Positions 1 to 10,560 of a stretch of 64,000 nucleotides of DNA are shown one piece after another (the stretch's first letter is position 1; every line of letters begins with the position of its first letter). The translations under genes and the position numbers were made by a program. Under the pieces are notes generated by a model. The model did no database searches. It worked only from the letters and a program-made list of their open reading frames with translations, and was not told the DNA's origin. The DNA is from Cunninghamia lanceolata (taxonomy: Eukaryota > Streptophyta > Pinopsida > Cupressales > Cupressaceae), in NCBI GenBank assembly GCA_027924645.1, contig BSBN01000495.1, positions 1,426,001 through 1,490,000 of the forward strand. Reading direction: 5' to 3'.

Positions 1-165
1 GGTAGAATTTTGTGCTCTCTGTAATGGTGGAGATAACTTTTTGTTTGGACTTATGATTTTTTGCAAAAATCTTTTTATCAAAGATTTTTCTATGTAATTC
101 TCATTTTCAAAACTTTGAAGTGCCATATCTTTTGCATATGGGCACCTTTTTGGGTTTATTTTTTA

Positions 166-653
166 TTGGATCTATTTTTGATAGTATTGGATTATTGATA
201 ATATGATTGAATTAATAATAAGAATTAGATAGATAAGCCAAGGGTTCTATGCATATAAACATAAGAATAAATAATAAGCATAGGCCTATGTACAAGTAGA
301 GGTAGGTATCCAAACCCAACTTCACAAAAAAGTAGATCATTTATATAAATACATTATGAGATTACCTCAAACTAAACACAAAACTAAAATGGAGGAATGC
401 ATAAACATAGGCCTATGTATAAGCAAGGGTTGGTATGCAAACCCAACGTCACAAAAAAATAGATCATTTATATAAACACATTATGATATTGCCTCAAATT
501 AAATAGAAAACTAAAATGGAGGAACATCATTGTAGACACACATATATAAAGCATAACATTGGACTAGATGGAGAGTTCCTTCCACCTCTACTAAATAGAG
601 ATAAATAAATATAAAATAGTAGACAAATACTTGTTTAATAGTTTAGTTTCAAC
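166..653 (+). repeat. Distal part of the duplicated ACO upstream block, copy 1
   Basis: This stretch is closely similar to 54028-54410, which lies upstream of the second ACO copy, so it is the far end of the duplicated ACO promoter block. Its continuation towards the gene resumes at 6962 after a 6.3-kb insertion. It contains a direct tandem duplication with a 127-bp period: the motif CATAGGCCTATGTA recurs at 279 and 406. The second ACO block has only one unit, so the tandem copy arose after the block duplication or was lost from the other block. No gene is seen in it. Confidence 0.8.
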
Positions 654-936
654 ATGAAAAATAATACTCTTTTTTGATTGGTTTACTCTAAATAGTGATT
701 AATACTCTTTTTTGATTGGTTTACTCTAAATATATTAATCACTAGATTAAAAAAACTCATTGCAATATGTTGGTTTACATATTTTGCCACCTAACTCTAT
801 ATTCTTTCAACCAAGAAGTGACAAATGTAACCACAGTTCAATAAGTTATAATATTTATAACCCATTCTCTGCTTATTTTGTAAGGTGGAAGCTACCTTCT
901 AATGATATACAATGAATTTTAAACTTGTGTTGCTTT

Positions 937-1124
937 TGTTGGCATAACAATGGTATTACATTATTAATTGTCATTTACTATGTTGCAATTATAACTGTTA
1001 TATAGTTATATTTAAAATTGTTGTACACAGTTATGTGAACTACATCATACTACATCACCCTTGCCTTGTATAATTTTTTTGCATTGTATCATTTCATGAT
1101 ATCAATAAAACATACTCTCTATTA
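937..1124 (+). repeat. 5' LTR of the short copia-type element
   Basis: This 188-bp direct repeat matches 2895-3082 at the same length with scattered substitutions. It begins TGTTGG and is followed two bases later by a tRNA-Met primer-binding site. Confidence 0.85.
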
Positions 1125-1126
1125 TT

Positions 1127-1138
1127 TGGTATCAGAGC
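1127..1138 (+). other. Primer-binding site, tRNA-iMet type
   Basis: TGGTATCAGAGC lies just after the 5' LTR and is the canonical Ty1/copia minus-strand primer site. Confidence 0.85.
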
Positions 1139-2894
1139 GATTTTGAAAATAGGTTGTGAAGAGAAAGTTTGAAGATGACTGAGTGAGGAGTGTTGAACAT
1201 GGAGGAACGAAGTGCTAGTCTGTCTATTACTAGCATGGAAGAGACTCCAGAATCTAGCCATTGTGTAGGCATTCATGATGATAATGTATTTGTAAAGCTG
1301 TCAAAATCACAGGAGGTCGCTGATATACATAAGGGTAGAAGTTTGTGAAAGATCAATTTCATAGGCCATTGTAGGATTAAGGTATAAGGAGCAGTCAATA
1401 GTAAGGAGAATGTTTGTTCATAAAAGCTCATAGGAAAAGAGAATACACTAAAAAGAGGCCACAAGGGTAGAGAAGCAAATCACAGTGTACAATCCGCACA
1501 GTTTTTAAAATTTCCCATATAATATAGTTGGAAAATATGTGATGAATTGCAAGATTGCAAAGAGAAATAATTATGTTAAAGCATTGAGAGGCTGCCGTTT
1601 ATCACATCAATAGACAATGATCCAAAGAAAGAGGAAGAGCCACCAAGTTTCTAGAATCGAGTATTTACTTTCTATACTATGTAAGAAGGACAAAATTCTA
1701 CGTAAGAGGTAAGCAATTATTGAATCAAATGTTTGAAATTCATATCACTTTTTGGGGATTCTAGCAGAAGAGAAAAAAGAGTCCATTTCCATCAGAAGAA
1801 ACAATGAGTAGTTGTGGAGTATAAAAGGGGCTCAAACATTGTAAAATAGTCATGGACGATATGCTCATTAATAGAAAAGTAGATCTGAATGCATTGTCAA
1901 TGGTGCATGGTCTTTGTCAAAAAAAGTTCATGGTCTATTGTCTGATGTATAGAGGAGATGTTGTACCCAAGGATTATTTTGTTGCCTCTATTTAAGATTA
2001 AGAGGGTCATTTATTTTTGTGGGTGCTTGGTTTAGTTATGGTATCAATTATCAAACCCCAACTGTAGTTCCTAAAGGGGATCTTGTCAAGGTTCATTAGG
2101 TAGTTAGTATAATATCTAACTCCACAAGTGTTATTGAGGTCTTCTTTCACATTGATCACAAGTTTAATCTCATGTATGTCAAGCATACTTTTGCGAACTG
2201 GTATGTTGATGAGGGTATGGAACAAGGAGAGTTATCAAGAAGCCATGAAGATGAGGATTCATTAGATGATGAAGCTTTTATTAATGACTCTTCTAGTGGT
2301 GTTAATAATGCATTAGTACTATAATACTTCACTTTATTGGGGGAAGGCGGCATCAAAGGATGGAGGATTTTCCATCATCTTAAGTTAGCTTCTTGCTTTG
2401 AGATGATGCTTTGCATGAGAAGCATTTTTAGTTTTGGTTGTTTTGCTTTTCTTTGTTGATGCTGATGGATTTGAAGAATGTATATTTTGTGAAGATTTTG
2501 TTTTGAAGACAGGTTTGGGATTTGGTGTTGAGCTCAATATGGATTGTTGTCCAACGAGCTTTAGAGTATATGATTGAGAATTATACCCTTTTGCAGTCAC
2601 TAGACAATGATAGAGATTTGTCGTATCTCTTAGGGATTGTTCTCGAATAATTCAAGCCTGCGATTTGAGAGTTCAGGACTAAAGAGCTCAAGAACACATC
2701 TCGAAGCTATGCCTTTGCGATGGTAGACGAGACAACATGATGGAGCCTAGCTTAGTTCAGGATTTGTTCTTTGGGAGAAGATCTTTTATAAAATATGTAT
2801 TCATATTATGTAATTAGCTTTGTTTTGTTGAGTATATTAACATTTAGGGGGGGTCCCTTGGTACTATTGTAGGAACAATGTAATAAGGGAGGAA

Positions 2895-3082
2895 TGTTGG
2901 CATAACAATGGTATTACATTGTTAATTGTCATTTACTATGTTGCAGTTATAACTATTATACAGTTATATTTAAAACTGTTATACACAATTATGTGAACTG
3001 CATCATACTACATCGTCCTTACCTTCTATAAATTCTCTGCATTGTATCATTTCATGATATCAGTAAAACATACTCTCCATTA
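2895..3082 (+). repeat. 3' LTR of the short copia-type element
   Basis: This 188-bp copy of 937-1124 is preceded by a polypurine tract at 2885-2894 and followed by GATTT, the probable target duplication. Confidence 0.85.
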
Positions 3083-3609
3083 GATTTCAACCAAAAAGCA
3101 AAAGAAAGTTAATGCTTTTAACCATAAAGCTTAAAGGGCAATTCTACACTTCTACAATGACTAAAAATTTAGAGAAGTTCAAAGACTTCAAATCCACTAT
3201 AGTACTGAATAAGAATTATATAACCATCACCATGAACATTCATTCAAAGATAACTACTTCACAGCAATGAAAGATTATGTCATCCAACGATCCAGTACAT
3301 ATAAAGTTCAATAACCACTAGCAACATATCCAACATAAGAAGAATAACATTCATACACTATAACACAAAGATTATATTTGCTGGGACTCTGGTATGTATT
3401 TCTTCTTCTATATTGAAGCAATTGAAAATCAAAGTATAACAGAGTCTTTTCTTAAATGAGAAAAACAAAGTTTGCCCTAAAAAGATCCATACTACATCCC
3501 ATACACATATATTTATATCACCCAAATGATAACTATCTTTGAAATAGTACGGTTTCTTGAAGACAACTGTTTTAAAATAATAAAGTCTTTGCAAATAAGT
3601 TTTGAACCA

Positions 3610-6370
3610 AATATTAAAGAAATTGCATAAAACAAAAATAAATTATGAGGCCACCTCTTCATCATCCTTCGGGTCCTCAACACTTTCTCCATCTTGTTCT
3701 TCCGCCAATGCATCTCATATCATCATCCTTGTCCTATACTCCCTGTACTTGGTTATTATAGCGGTGATGCTTTTGCTGCCTGGTGTGGTAGTAATTTGTA
3801 ACCTGGTTCTCAATTTTGCCAATAACTTGCCTATTTTTGCTAGAGCTTCATGAACTTCATCACCTATGGTTTTGAATGAGTTAAGATAAACTTGCATAAG
3901 GCCCAATTTGCCTAGTGATTCACCAGTGATGGTTTCAGGATCAACAATTTCTTTATGAAACATTTCTTTAAATCCAAAAGTAATTTCCTTTGGGTTTAGT
4001 AGGTTCTCCCCATGCTCATCTATAATATCCATGTCTAGTATTTTACAATCCTTAATATCAATCATCACATTGTGGTATTGATGCAGTGCTTTGTTAATTT
4101 CATCAATAACATTATCATACATGGATAATTTCCACTCCAAAGAATCAGCCCAAGAAGGGTCTATATCCCGCGGGTCATTGATCAATTTCTCTTTGATAAG
4201 GGTGAGAGAATCCATTGCCATTAGTTCAGAAACCTCTTTTGAAAGCACATAAGTGCTACCTTGTTCCTTCCTCACTTGTTGAAGTTCACTAATCAATTCC
4301 TTCCTCTTATTATGCACTAGGGAGTAAGACTGTGTTGACCTAGTTAAGAAAAAAAGAATTTCACAAGACAATTTTTTGATCCACTCACTTACAGCTTTGG
4401 CAAAATTCAAGTTCTTCTTAATTTGTTGCATAGTGTTGGCGTTAATGCCTGCAATGTTAGAACTGGAGGCTTCATGGGTTGTAGGTGTCACAATGGACTG
4501 AATGAAATTGCTCAAGGAGAGAACTTGGGATTGCAATTTTATATTTTCTTTCCTTTCTTCTTTTGCCCTTTTGATCAAAGCATTTACAGAATAGCCAGCA
4601 TGATAAGCATCTCATTCCAGAGTTGAGGGACCCAAGTCAATGTGATTGATTTTCTAATTTGCTTCAGTAATTTTGTTTTCATTTAAGTCCTTCACATGGT
4701 TAGCGATTTCTATCATATGATGTCCTGAAGTAGCATCTATCACCATCTTGGACATTCTTCTAGCCTTCGTAGGCTTTGAGGTACTTTGTAATAATTTGGC
4801 GACGGTGTCTACTTCAATTGCTACTGTGGGCACACTCTTCCTTTTCTTATCCACTGCCTTTTTCAACCAGCCTGGGGAGGAAGATACCACACTATTATCC
4901 ACATTAGTTGGCACAGTTTTATTCTGATTGTCAATGGAAATAGAAACAAAAACATTCTCATCAGCAGGAGGAGAGGGAACTTTAAAAAATGGAGGAAAAG
5001 AACCATCATCAATAATTTGTTTGAAAATGGGATCGGAGTCCGATTGCATAGTTTTCACTTGTGTAGTTTTCTTTTTCAAGGTAGACGAAGGGATGCTACC
5101 TAATTCATAGGTCAATTTAAGCTTTAAAATTTCTTTTGGTCTTTCACCATCACCTCCTGATTGTGAATTGCTATTGGGCTGCAATGCTTTCTATCTACTC
5201 GAAGAAATATGTACACCAGAACTTTGCACTGATATTTGTTCATTGGCCTTTGAATTCCTTTGCTCATGTGGAGATCCCGCATGTCTATGCCATTTTCCCA
5301 CCAACCAATCTTCCGTTCTCTTTAACACTGGAGTAGTTTGGTTGGGGCCTTTCTATAACTTCCTACACTCAAGTAGGTGAACTTGTTAAATTGAATATTG
5401 AAACTCTCAAACTCCATGATCAAGGAAGTAGCCTCGGGGGAAATCCTCAACTCAGGGTTACCATCTAGCTTTCTCATAACAAACATCAAAAAGGCATCAT
5501 TTACATGGCAGTAATCTTTCATTCTAAAATCTTTAGTGAGCTGTGGAAAATAGGTGTACATGCAGGTGTGTCTGGGGTTAAAGACCCATGTGGTCTCAAC
5601 CTGGCCAAAACAACCTCTTGGCTGGCTAAAATGTATATCAAATAAGAACACATACGAAAAGTGGCAGTCTCTTGAAACTTAACCAGTTGCTCATTCAAAT
5701 GATGACTAATAATTTCAGCCCAATTTATGAATTGACCATCACCGCATATAATAGAATAAAATGACACATCCAATTCTCAAAAGAATCTGTGTTTTCACTT
5801 CCAACCACATGATGCAACAAAGTAATGACATATGAAATTTCATCCTTAAAATGGGCTCTTTTTAGCTTCAGGGGTAACTGAGACTTACCTCTTTTCTCAG
5901 ATTTTAACTAGTTTCATGTAATGGAATTCTCACACTAGTCTTTGTTTGCTCAAAAGAACTCCATTCTAATAGCAATAGACATATCTTCAAATTCATCTCT
6001 CTCTGGAATACTTAATGCACGAGAGATTGTTCCAGGATCAATTTTTGCTACCATCGACCCGTCTCTTTCTCTAATCTCCAGACCCTCGAGGACGTATCTC
6101 TACGCGCAAGTCACAACCAAATCTATGTTCTGCACCAAGATGGGAAAACCTCTGGAATGCGCTAAACCACTCTGTAGGATTTTCTTTACGAAAGTTGATT
6201 TGCCTTCTTGTTGCAAACGAGATCAAAATTCTCCCAAATCAATATGTCCAAGTTCAGTGTCTTTCACCCCTAACCAGCTGCTTTCAATACCCGAGTGGTG
6301 GGGAGTTCCTTGGTATTTGAATTTCATCACCGTTGCTAAATGCACAGAGGAAAAACAGCTAAGTATTGAA
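3610..6370 (-). pseudogene. Decayed long ORF of unknown family (about 900 codons)
   Basis: Reading the minus strand from about 6370 to 3610, coherent protein-like sequence continues through several frames broken by stops and small shifts. Longer open pieces are 5773-5519, 5651-5322, 5184-4654 (176 codons) and 4578-3715 (287 codons). The N-terminal part contains the run KIDPGTISRALSIPE and a later segment with GQFINWAEIISHHLNEQL. The middle is Ser/Thr/Lys-rich and low in complexity. The C-terminal part is Lys/Glu-rich and probably helical or coiled coil. No RT, integrase, protease or zinc knuckle is visible. The arrangement resembles repeat-encoded plant proteins with an N-terminal globular domain and a disordered tail, such as those called putative plant transposon proteins, but I cannot assign the family. 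It lies wholly inside the insertion with the 18-bp target duplication. Confidence 0.55.
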
Positions 6371-7361
6371 GGAGCGACGGCGTAGAATGGAAGTAATAAT
6401 AGCTGCATAACTTAGAGAAAATCCCACCACGATGTGTTTTAAATGTTGAGTTGACACGGCACTAAATTCATGCCTTGAGAAAATAACTCCAAGATTCGCT
6501 CATCCTCTGAAGATCTTGAAAAGACATCCACCGAACATGTCATACACGTCGTTAAATGATCATTACTTGCCTTGAAATTTGGTCCACAGCTTCGTTGTCA
6601 CAGAATCGCTAGAATATAGAACTTTAGAACCACAAGTCAGAGTTTTGAACTTTCGAAAACCTTCGACTTACCGACTACAAAGACCAACAAACGGGAGTTG
6701 AAAGACCTAACATAGCAGACACATAGTTGGGAGGTCGGCGGGTTCAAGAACTTCAGAACCGTGTGAATTGGTTAAAAAACTTGAAGAACCAGCGACTAGG
6801 TTACGAAAACTTAGATGTTCGCGACTTCAAAGGTAATAAGGGGAAAAATGATACTTAGGACTTAGACAAATAATTAATAGACCACGAGAATGAACGATAA
6901 CAATTACAAGACCCGGAATTAAATTAAGGGGTAACACAATAGTATTGCCCAAGGCAAGTACTAATAATTTAGTTTTAACTTCCAAATTTAGGGAGGTTCG
7001 ATAAAAAAAACAAGCGATACTGATTGAGATAGCACATCAAAACCTGCCCGAAACGTCAAAATGTGACCATCAGAGGCCCCCTCAAAATTTAACGCTGGAC
7101 AACACTCCGCCAGCGACTTTCATAGAGAAGAGGCCAAAACAAAATGTCAGGTGGAAAACGGAAGCTCAACAATGCCCTGACAGATCATGTGCATCTACGC
7201 ATTTTCACCATCAGTGTACGAATTCAATTTGAACAAGCAATCTTTTGTACAGTCCAAAATGTAGGCTAAATTGACAATCCTGATTAAACTACAATTAGAT
7301 TTACTTGTATAGAAACTACACGAGTTATGTGATTTAAATCTAATACCAAATATTTGCTAAA

Positions 7362-7367
7362 CACGTG
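7362..7367. promoter_or_regulatory. G-box CACGTG in the ACO promoter
   Basis: The palindromic CACGTG core lies about 190 bp upstream of the start codon. It is retained at the equivalent place in the duplicated copy. G-boxes bind bZIP and bHLH factors in plants. Function here is inferred from position and conservation only. Confidence 0.5.
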
Positions 7368-7454
7368 AATTGAATTTAACAATGACTTTGAATTCAGGCG
7401 GCTGGTAACTGGCTTGGTAGGTAATATGATGAAGCAAACAGTAGATAATAAGGA

Positions 7455-7463
7455 TATATATAG
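7455..7463 (+). promoter_or_regulatory. TATA box of the ACO gene
   Basis: TATATATAG is followed by GGTCTCAGG and lies about 92 nt upstream of the ATG. The same motif occurs at 55413-55421 before the second copy. Confidence 0.65.
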
Positions 7464-7553
7464 GGTCTCAGGTTATAAACATTTCATCTATCTTCCCAGT
7501 TGTGCAAGTGTGTTTAGTATTTTACTCTCTTTTAGCTTTCCAGAAAATTAAAA

Positions 7554-9774
7554 ATGGGCGTTCCAGTGATTGACATAAAGAACATTGATGGAGCAGAGAG
7601 GAAGGCCATTATGGCTAAAATCGCAGAGGCTTGTGAGACTCCTGGATTCTTTCAGGTGCATATGGTGATATAAACTGATTTCATTGTCAAGTTAATTTTT
7701 ATCAATTGATGATTAGCAATTCATTTTCATATTTTATTTCATGTTTTAACGTTTAATATTTGTTACATATAAGTGATGTTCACGCTGTTAAAACATGGGA
7801 ATATGGAAGGTCACCCATCTCAATACTACTTTGTATTATATATATTTTTCAATATTTTTAATATAGAGTTTTTGGAATCAAGCCGGTTTAACTAATTGCC
7901 TCATTTATTTGACCTTCAACAACATTGTGCCTTATAAACTTGTGTGATTAATGAACTGTTCAATAACATAGATTAAATTGATGTGGATTGTTTTTAATTT
8001 TTCAGCTTATAAACCATGGCATTGACCATGGTCTTTTGGACCGTGTGAAGGAGGTGTGTTCACAGCAATACATGATTGATAGAGAGCAAAACTTCAATGA
8101 TTCTTTACCAGTAAGAGCATTGAACAAAGCTATTGAGGCTGAAGCAAAGGGAAACAATGTTAAAAAGATTGAGAATATGGATTGGGAGGATGTTTTTCAA
8201 GTGCATGAGATGCGGGACACAAATTCATGGCCTTCCGAGCCTAAAGATTTCAAGTACATACAATATTCAATCAATACTAATCTATAGTTGCACATTATTT
8301 TATTTGATCTTTCCATACTAATTTTATAAGCAAAACAAGTTAACAATCAAAATCAATAAAAAAATTGATATTATTTAATTTTAATACTTTATTTTCCAAA
8401 AACATTGACTAGTAGAATCACTATAAACTCTAGTTATTCAGCACTGGAACAAAGTCAAATCTTTCATGGAAAATATTGCTATATTAGTCCTGATATGGGT
8501 AAGGAGCAGCCCACCAATACTTGTTTGAACAAACTTATAATATGTAACCTCTCACACTTGTGATAGTTATAAATGGATTAAAAAAAATTAAGAATTATTT
8601 AAAGGATATTAAAAAAATATTTTATAGAATTTTTTTCATTTCGTTAATTTTTAATAAAAACATCAATTTTAATTTGTATTAATTTATAATTAAATTTCTT
8701 GTACATTATTAAAAGAATTTATTATAAATATTCTAATTCTTTTTAGAAAATCTCATTACTAGATTTTTTTTATTGAAAATAATGAACATTAAAAATATTT
8801 TCTTTAAATATTTATATCTTTTCTATTTTAAGTTGATAGAAAATCTTATTATTTATAATTTAGAAACTTCTAATTCTAAAGGTTATAATCTACTATTCTC
8901 TCTATCACATCATATCAAATAGAGATTCAAATTATTATTTCTTATATCATTTAATTTTGAATAACCATACAATAATCAATTTATTTGAAGGAAATAATTA
9001 CCAAATTTCAAGGTTATCTTTCAAATTTTGAGTTTGTTTTGAAATGTCATTTGTATGAAAGAAAACATGGTCTTTAGAGGGCTAAGAAGTTTCAAACTTA
9101 TTTCACTCAAGTCAATGCAAAATTTCTAACACATTAATCTATGCCTTTTATGTAGGGAGACAATTGAAGAGTTTCGCAGCCAGATATTTGCACTCACAGA
9201 GAAATTGTTGGAAATAATAAGTGAAAATTTGGGGTTAGAGAAAGGATATGTGAAAAGGGCATTTGCAGGGGGAGAGAAGCCATTCTTTGGCACTAAGGTG
9301 AGCCATTATCCTCCATGCCCTAGGCCAGACCTCATAAGTGGTATTCGTTCTCATACAGATGCAGGTGGCCTCATTCTTCTATACCAAGATGATGAGGTTC
9401 CTGGCCTTCAAGTTCTCAATAATGGTAGTTGGGTTGATGTGCAACCTCTACGTTATGCAATAGTTGTCAACATAGGTGATCAACTAGAAGTAGTGAGCAA
9501 TGGAAAGTATAAGAGTGCATGGCATCGAATTCTTCCGACAAAGGATGGAAATCGGTTATCAGTGGCATCCTTCTATAATCCCTCATATAATGCAGTCGTG
9601 AGCCCTGCACCAGAACTCACTACTCAACCTAATGGCAACACCACTCACAAATTATCTACTTATCCAAAGTACCTATTTGGTGACTATATGAAGGTTTACA
9701 TTGAGCAAAAATATGAAGAAAAAGATCCACGCTTCAAAGCAATGGGGAAAGTGAATGAACAAGTTTCTTATTAA
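7554..9774 (+). CDS. ACO: 1-aminocyclopropane-1-carboxylate oxidase (intact, three exons)
   Basis: The enzyme converts ACC to ethylene using O2, ascorbate and Fe(II), the last step of ethylene synthesis, in the cytosol. The exons are 7554-7655, 8006-8253 and 9156-9774. Both introns are GT-AG and the spliced frame is open for 322 residues, a normal ACO length. Exon 1 ends after GFFQ and exon 2 opens LINHG, the usual ACO intron position. The N-terminal dioxygenase domain covers about residues 4-100 and includes the ACO-typical DWEDVF. The iron/2-OG dioxygenase domain covers about 155-255, with iron ligands H183, D185 (HTDAGG) and H240, and R250-L-S252 (RxS motif) for cosubstrate/ACC binding. 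K164 in GTKVSHYPPCP and R309 in DPRF match residues important in known ACOs. Many ACO genes have a third intron in the region of exon 3, which is uninterrupted here. Identification is firm; which ACO clade it belongs to is not established. Confidence 0.95.
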
Positions 9775-9801
9775 ATGAAAAATATATTCTGAAAAACAAC
9801 A

Positions 9802-9807
9802 AATAAA
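9802..9807 (+). terminator. Poly(A) signal of ACO
   Basis: AATAAA lies 28 nt after the stop codon and just before the LTR that begins at 9810. A second AATAAA occurs at 9900-9905 inside the LTR. Both are lost in the second ACO copy. Confidence 0.5.
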
Positions 9808-9809
9808 TA

Positions 9810-10258
9810 TGTTAGTGTAGTTTTTTATTTTCCTAGTGGGATATGTATTTTCCTATTTTCCTAGGTTTTTCCTAAACTTTTATTAAGCTTTCTTAGGTTA
9901 ATAAAGTGAGTTTAATTAGGTGAGTGGGTTATTTGAGGTGTCACCATCCTATGAGGGAGTTACATTTACTATGTTTAGACCATTTGATGGTCTCTCCCTA
10001 TTGTTCAGTTTTACCACCTCCACCCCTCTCCTTAGTCTATATAAACTCACTACCTAGCTTGTATTTCACACCTTGTATGGCAATTTTGCCAATCTATTGT
10101 AGCTTCTTCTTTGAGCTCGTAATGCACTTCTATCATCTTGACATTTGCATATCTCTCAGAATTGTTGTTTTTCTTTTATTTATGCATTTACAACTCTTGT
10201 ATCTTAGAATCTCTTTTAAAAAGTTCTTGGGTTATTCTTCTATTTCAAATTTATAACA
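9810..10258 (+). repeat. 449-bp LTR fused to the 3' end of ACO
   Basis: The repeat begins TGTTAGTGTAG and ends TTATAACA. It contains a TATA-like TCTATATAAACTC near its centre. It is followed directly by TTGTATCAGAG, which resembles a tRNA-Met primer-binding site, so this is a 5' LTR whose element was truncated rather than a simple solo LTR. A copy of the same length stands at 60793-61241 behind the second ACO gene, so the insertion predates the duplication. The short open frame at 9924-10256 is inside the LTR and not a gene. Confidence 0.75.
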
Positions 10259-10560
10259 TTGTATCAGAGTTTTTGTTTTGAGAGTTTTAAGTTCTTTGAT
10301 TCCTAATTGAGAGTTTGGGCTTATTTTTTTGAGATCTTGTAAAATCTTGTATGCTCTTTTCTTGCATTTTTAAATGATCTAGAGAATAAGAAGGGATTTA
10401 TGAAGATCCAATAACCTCTCTATTTTTCATATATGTGTGGTTAGATCTAGTTGATTACAACTATTTTGGTTATACTGGTAGTATTTTTTGTTATTCCAAT
10501 GTGTCTAGGAAGCTCTCAAAAGTCAAGATTGACTTTCGTTTCATCTAATTTGGAGATCAT
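10259..10560 (+). other. Residual leader of the LTR element behind ACO
   Basis: The sequence starts with the degenerate primer-binding site GTATCAGAG and continues as T-rich untranslated-leader-like DNA. It is not similar to the sequence after the equivalent LTR at 61241. I see no coding domain. Confidence 0.4.

Larger units (their letters stand above)
937..3082 (+). mobile_element. Short non-autonomous Ty1/copia-type LTR element
   Basis: The element is complete and has two 188-bp LTRs (937-1124 and 2895-3082), both starting TGTTGGCATAAC. The primer-binding site TGGTATCAGAGC (1127-1138) is the usual initiator-tRNA-Met site. A purine tract AAGGGAGGAA (2885-2894) abuts the 3' LTR. The flanks GCTTT (932-936) and GATTT (3083-3087) fit a 5-bp target duplication with one change. 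Both LTRs end in TA rather than CA. The 1.77-kb interior holds only scraps of open frame and no recognisable gag or pol domain, so it must have depended on another element. It is nested inside the 654-6961 insertion. Confidence 0.85.
654..6961 (-). mobile_element. Insertion with an 18-bp target duplication, split by a copia-type element
   Basis: The insertion interrupts the ACO upstream block, which is continuous in the second copy at about 54410. It is bracketed by TAATAGTTTAGTTTCAAC (636-653) and TAATAATTTAGTTTTAAC (6962-6979), an 18-bp direct repeat with two differences that occurs once at the uninterrupted site. Removing the nested element at 937-3082 leaves about 4.2 kb. I see no LTR pair and no obvious poly-A tail. 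The long duplication resembles target-primed (LINE/SINE-like) insertion, but no reverse transcriptase is recognisable. It carries a decayed long minus-strand reading frame. A 38-bp period tandem pair sits near the left end at 663 and 701. Confidence 0.65.
6962..7553 (+). promoter_or_regulatory. Proximal upstream region of the intact ACO gene
   Basis: This region is similar to 54393-55511 upstream of the second copy, apart from small insertions and deletions. Conserved elements include a G-box CACGTG at 7362-7367 (also at 55319-55324 in the other copy) and a TATA-like run at 7455-7462 about 90 bp before the ATG. The conserved sequence around the TATA box and the pyrimidine-rich leader (about 7480-7550) is nearly identical in the two copies. 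The start context AAAATGG has A at -3 and G at +4. Confidence 0.7.

Noticed and set aside
7988..8287. 99-codon open frame as a separate small gene
   Set aside because: It is ACO exon 2 read into both flanking introns. The splice sites at 8005/8006 and 8253/8254 fit the ACO frame.
9924..10256. Open frame of 110 codons behind ACO
   Set aside because: It lies inside the 449-bp LTR and its partner LTR has a different, shorter frame. No domain is seen.
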